Assembly (NCBI GenBank): GCA_028292835.1
Contig: JAQGLP010000472.1
Location: 1-6,264, forward strand
DNA from: Variovorax sp.
GTDB lineage: Bacteria > Pseudomonadota > Gammaproteobacteria > Burkholderiales > Burkholderiaceae_C
DNA: 6,264 nucleotides
Direction: 5' to 3'
In this document: in pieces, positions 5,215 to 6,264 of the stretch
Numbering within the stretch: the stretch's first letter is position 1
Layout: every line of letters starts with the position of its first letter
The notes under the pieces: model-generated
Databases searched by the model: none
Seen by the model: the letters and a program-made list of their open reading frames with translations, nothing else
What the model was told of the DNA's origin: nothing
Position numbers and translations under genes: made by a program

Positions 5215-5898
5215 TCAGCGCGCGTGCAACTGGGCAAGCACGGCGCGTGCGGCGGGCTCCGAGGAGGCCGGATTCTGGCCGGTGATCAGTTTGCCGTCGG
5301 TGACGACGTGCGGCTGCCAGTCCGGGCCTTTGCTGTATGTGCCGCCGCTCTCGACCAGCATGTCCTCGACCAGGAACGGCACGACTTGCGTGAGTTGCGC
5401 CGCAGCTTCTTCGCTGTTGGCAAAGCCTGTCACCTGCCTGCCTTTTACCAGAAGCGATCCTTCTTTCGTGCGAACGCGACGCAGCGCGCCCGGCGCATGG
5501 CAAACGGCCGAGACGGTCTTGCCCGCGGCCATCATCGATTCGATCAGCGCGATCGAATCGGCGTCTTCGGCCAGATCCCAGAGCGGCCCGTGCCCGCCCG
5601 GATAAAAAAGCGCATCGAACCCGTCACCCGACACGCCAGCCAGCGCGCGCGTGTCGGCCAGCGCGGCCTGCGCAACGGAGTCGGCCTTGAAGCGGCGGGT
5701 CGCCTCGGTCTGCGCGTCGGGCGCGTCGATCTTTGGTTCGAGCGGGGGTTGGCCGCCCTTCGGCGATGCAAGCTTCACCTCGGCACCGGCATCCTTGAAG
5801 ACGTAGTACGGGGCGGCAAATTCCTCGAGCCAGAAGCCGGTTTTCTTGCCCGTGTCGCCGAGCCGGTCGTGCGACGTCAGAACCATCAGGATCTTCAT
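5215..5898 (-). CDS. DJ-1/PfpI-family protein (class I glutamine amidotransferase-like)
   Basis: A 227-aa cytoplasmic protein of the DJ-1/PfpI superfamily, in the group usually annotated as type 1 glutamine amidotransferase domain proteins (related to yeast YDR533C/Hsp31 and bacterial HchA). It has the expected length. Visible landmarks: MKILMVLTSHD first strand, GFWLEEFAAPYYVF with the conserved Glu (25/26), YPGGHGPLWDLAED at about 100, the nucleophile-elbow AVCHAPGAL with Cys133-His134, TGFANSEE at about 157-164, and the hallmark C-terminus KLITGQNPASS. Members are described as glutathione-independent glyoxalases (methylglyoxal to lactate), chaperones or disputed deglycases; the exact activity here is not shown. 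Start ATG 5896-5898 opens the first beta-strand and has GAGAAA at a suitable distance. Upstream in-frame codons give no family sequence. The dehydrogenase remnant follows 54 bp downstream, which fits an aldehyde-stress operon. A palindrome 56 bp upstream may regulate it. The gene is intact. Confidence 0.9.
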   Translation of the reverse strand: MKILMVLTSHDRLGDTGKKTGFWLEEFAAPYYVFKDAGAEVKLASPKGGQPPLEPKIDAPDAQTEATRRFKADSVAQAALADTRALAGVSGDGFDALFYPGGHGPLWDLAEDADSIALIESMMAAGKTVSAVCHAPGALRRVRTKEGSLLVKGRQVTGFANSEEAAAQLTQVVPFLVEDMLVESGGTYSKGPDWQPHVVTDGKLITGQNPASSEPAARAVLAQLHAR

Positions 5899-5916
5899 AT
5901 GTGTTTTCTCGTTCGT

Positions 5917-5969
5917 TGACAGTCCTCGAACATGGGAGAGCGGTGACAGCACTGACAGGTCCACCTGTC
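5917..5969 (-). promoter_or_regulatory. Upstream region of DJ-1-like gene: palindrome and TGACAG repeats
   Basis: GACAGGT-CC-ACCTGTC at 5954-5969 is a perfect 16-bp inverted repeat (7-bp arms, 2-bp spacer), 56 bp before the start codon and a good size for a dimeric repressor or activator. TGACAG (minus strand CTGTCA) occurs at 5917, 5944 and 5953, spaced 27 and 9 bp. A weak promoter can be drawn on the minus strand, CTGTCA then 18 bp then CATGTT, which would place the palindrome over the -35. The binding protein is unknown and the promoter call is tentative. Confidence 0.4.
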
Positions 5970-6087
5970 CCACGCGCGTGTAAGACGCAGCCACGACTTT
6001 CGGCCGGCTCCAGGGAGGCCACCGAGGATGCCGCCTGCGTGCGAGAGCTGAACACCTTCGATCATCATCCCAGGCCTGGCGCAGCCT

Positions 6088-6264
6088 TTGGAGGCGGTCG
6101 GCAAGCACATCACGACATGGAACGACAGCGGCAGCCGCCTGACAGTTGAGGCGTACAGCGTCGTTGGCCAGACTGTCTGTCCCCGGTGCGCCCGGAGCAG
6201 CTCGAGCTTGCATAGCCGCTTTGGGCGCTGGATCGCCGACTGCCCCTGCTTTGGCCAGCCCGTC
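6088..6264 (+). CDS. ISL3-family transposase, N-terminal part, cut by window edge
   Basis: An open frame runs off the right edge. It encodes RLTVEAYSVVGQTVCPRCAR, then SSSSLHSRFGRWIADCPCFG and QPV. This is the N-terminal zinc-binding segment of ISL3-family transposases: a CPxC pair, then HSRY-like HSRF, then a stretch that is usually LPWQGxPV and here reads CPCFGQPV. The start is uncertain. TTG 6088-6090 is the nearest initiator in the frame, which is open back to TGA 6049-6051, and no clear ribosome-binding site was seen. The family-like segment may begin a little earlier (IIPGLAQPLEAV). Only about 59 residues are visible, so whether the element is intact cannot be judged. It is divergent from the DJ-1-like gene. 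Confidence 0.65.
   Translation, partial: MEAVGKHITTWNDSGSRLTVEAYSVVGQTVCPRCARSSSSLHSRFGRWIADCPCFGQPV

Noticed and set aside
4783..5919. A 378-codon plus-strand open frame across the dehydrogenase remnant and DJ-1-like gene
   Set aside because: It has no recognisable domain and lies antisense to genes with strong family signatures.
1..6264. tRNA, rRNA, CRISPR arrays, riboswitches
   Set aside because: No cloverleaf-like sequence, no regularly spaced repeats and no known riboswitch core were seen by eye on either strand.

Overview
The window is GC-rich DNA with long open frames on both strands. Codon use and protein types suggest a betaproteobacterium, most likely in the order Burkholderiales; this taxon call is inference. 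Nearly all real coding sequence lies on the minus strand. Three genes look intact: a DJ-1/PfpI-family protein (5215-5898), a purple-acid-phosphatase-like lipoprotein (2345-3793) and a diheme cytochrome c peroxidase (999-2348). Around them lies debris: an aldehyde dehydrogenase pseudogene, the tail of a TonB-dependent receptor, and pieces of three unrelated insertion sequences (IS701-like, IS3-like, ISL3-like).

Layout from left to right. 2-109 (+) is the tail of an unrecognised ORF. 120-875 (-) is an IS701-family transposase remnant that changes frame four times. 876-998 is a spacer. 999-2348 (-) is the peroxidase. 2345-3793 (-) is the phosphatase; its stop codon overlaps the proposed TTG start of the peroxidase (TTGA), which suggests translational coupling. 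3794-3948 holds an 11-bp direct repeat that looks like a Pho box. 3949-4166 (-) is the TonB-dependent receptor C-terminus. 4173-4193 is a GC-rich hairpin. 4197-4327 (+) is an IS3-family OrfB scrap. 4343-5160 (-) is the aldehyde dehydrogenase pseudogene, with a large internal deletion and several frameshifts. 5215-5898 (-) is the DJ-1/PfpI gene. 5899-6087 is its upstream region, with a 16-bp palindrome. 6088 to the window edge (+) is the start of an ISL3-family transposase.

Most coherent biology: receptor, phosphatase and peroxidase run in one direction and look like what remains of a cell-envelope phosphate-scavenging unit. The receptor would have taken up a phosphorylated or chelated substrate, the outer-membrane lipoprotein phosphatase would release phosphate, and the periplasmic diheme protein has an unknown linked role. 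The Pho-box-like repeat 41 bp before the phosphatase start would let the two surviving genes be expressed under phosphate starvation although the receptor is destroyed. A second unit, DJ-1/PfpI plus aldehyde dehydrogenase (carbonyl or aldehyde handling), has been joined to it head to tail, with an IS3 scrap at the seam; this looks like a deletion or rearrangement scar.
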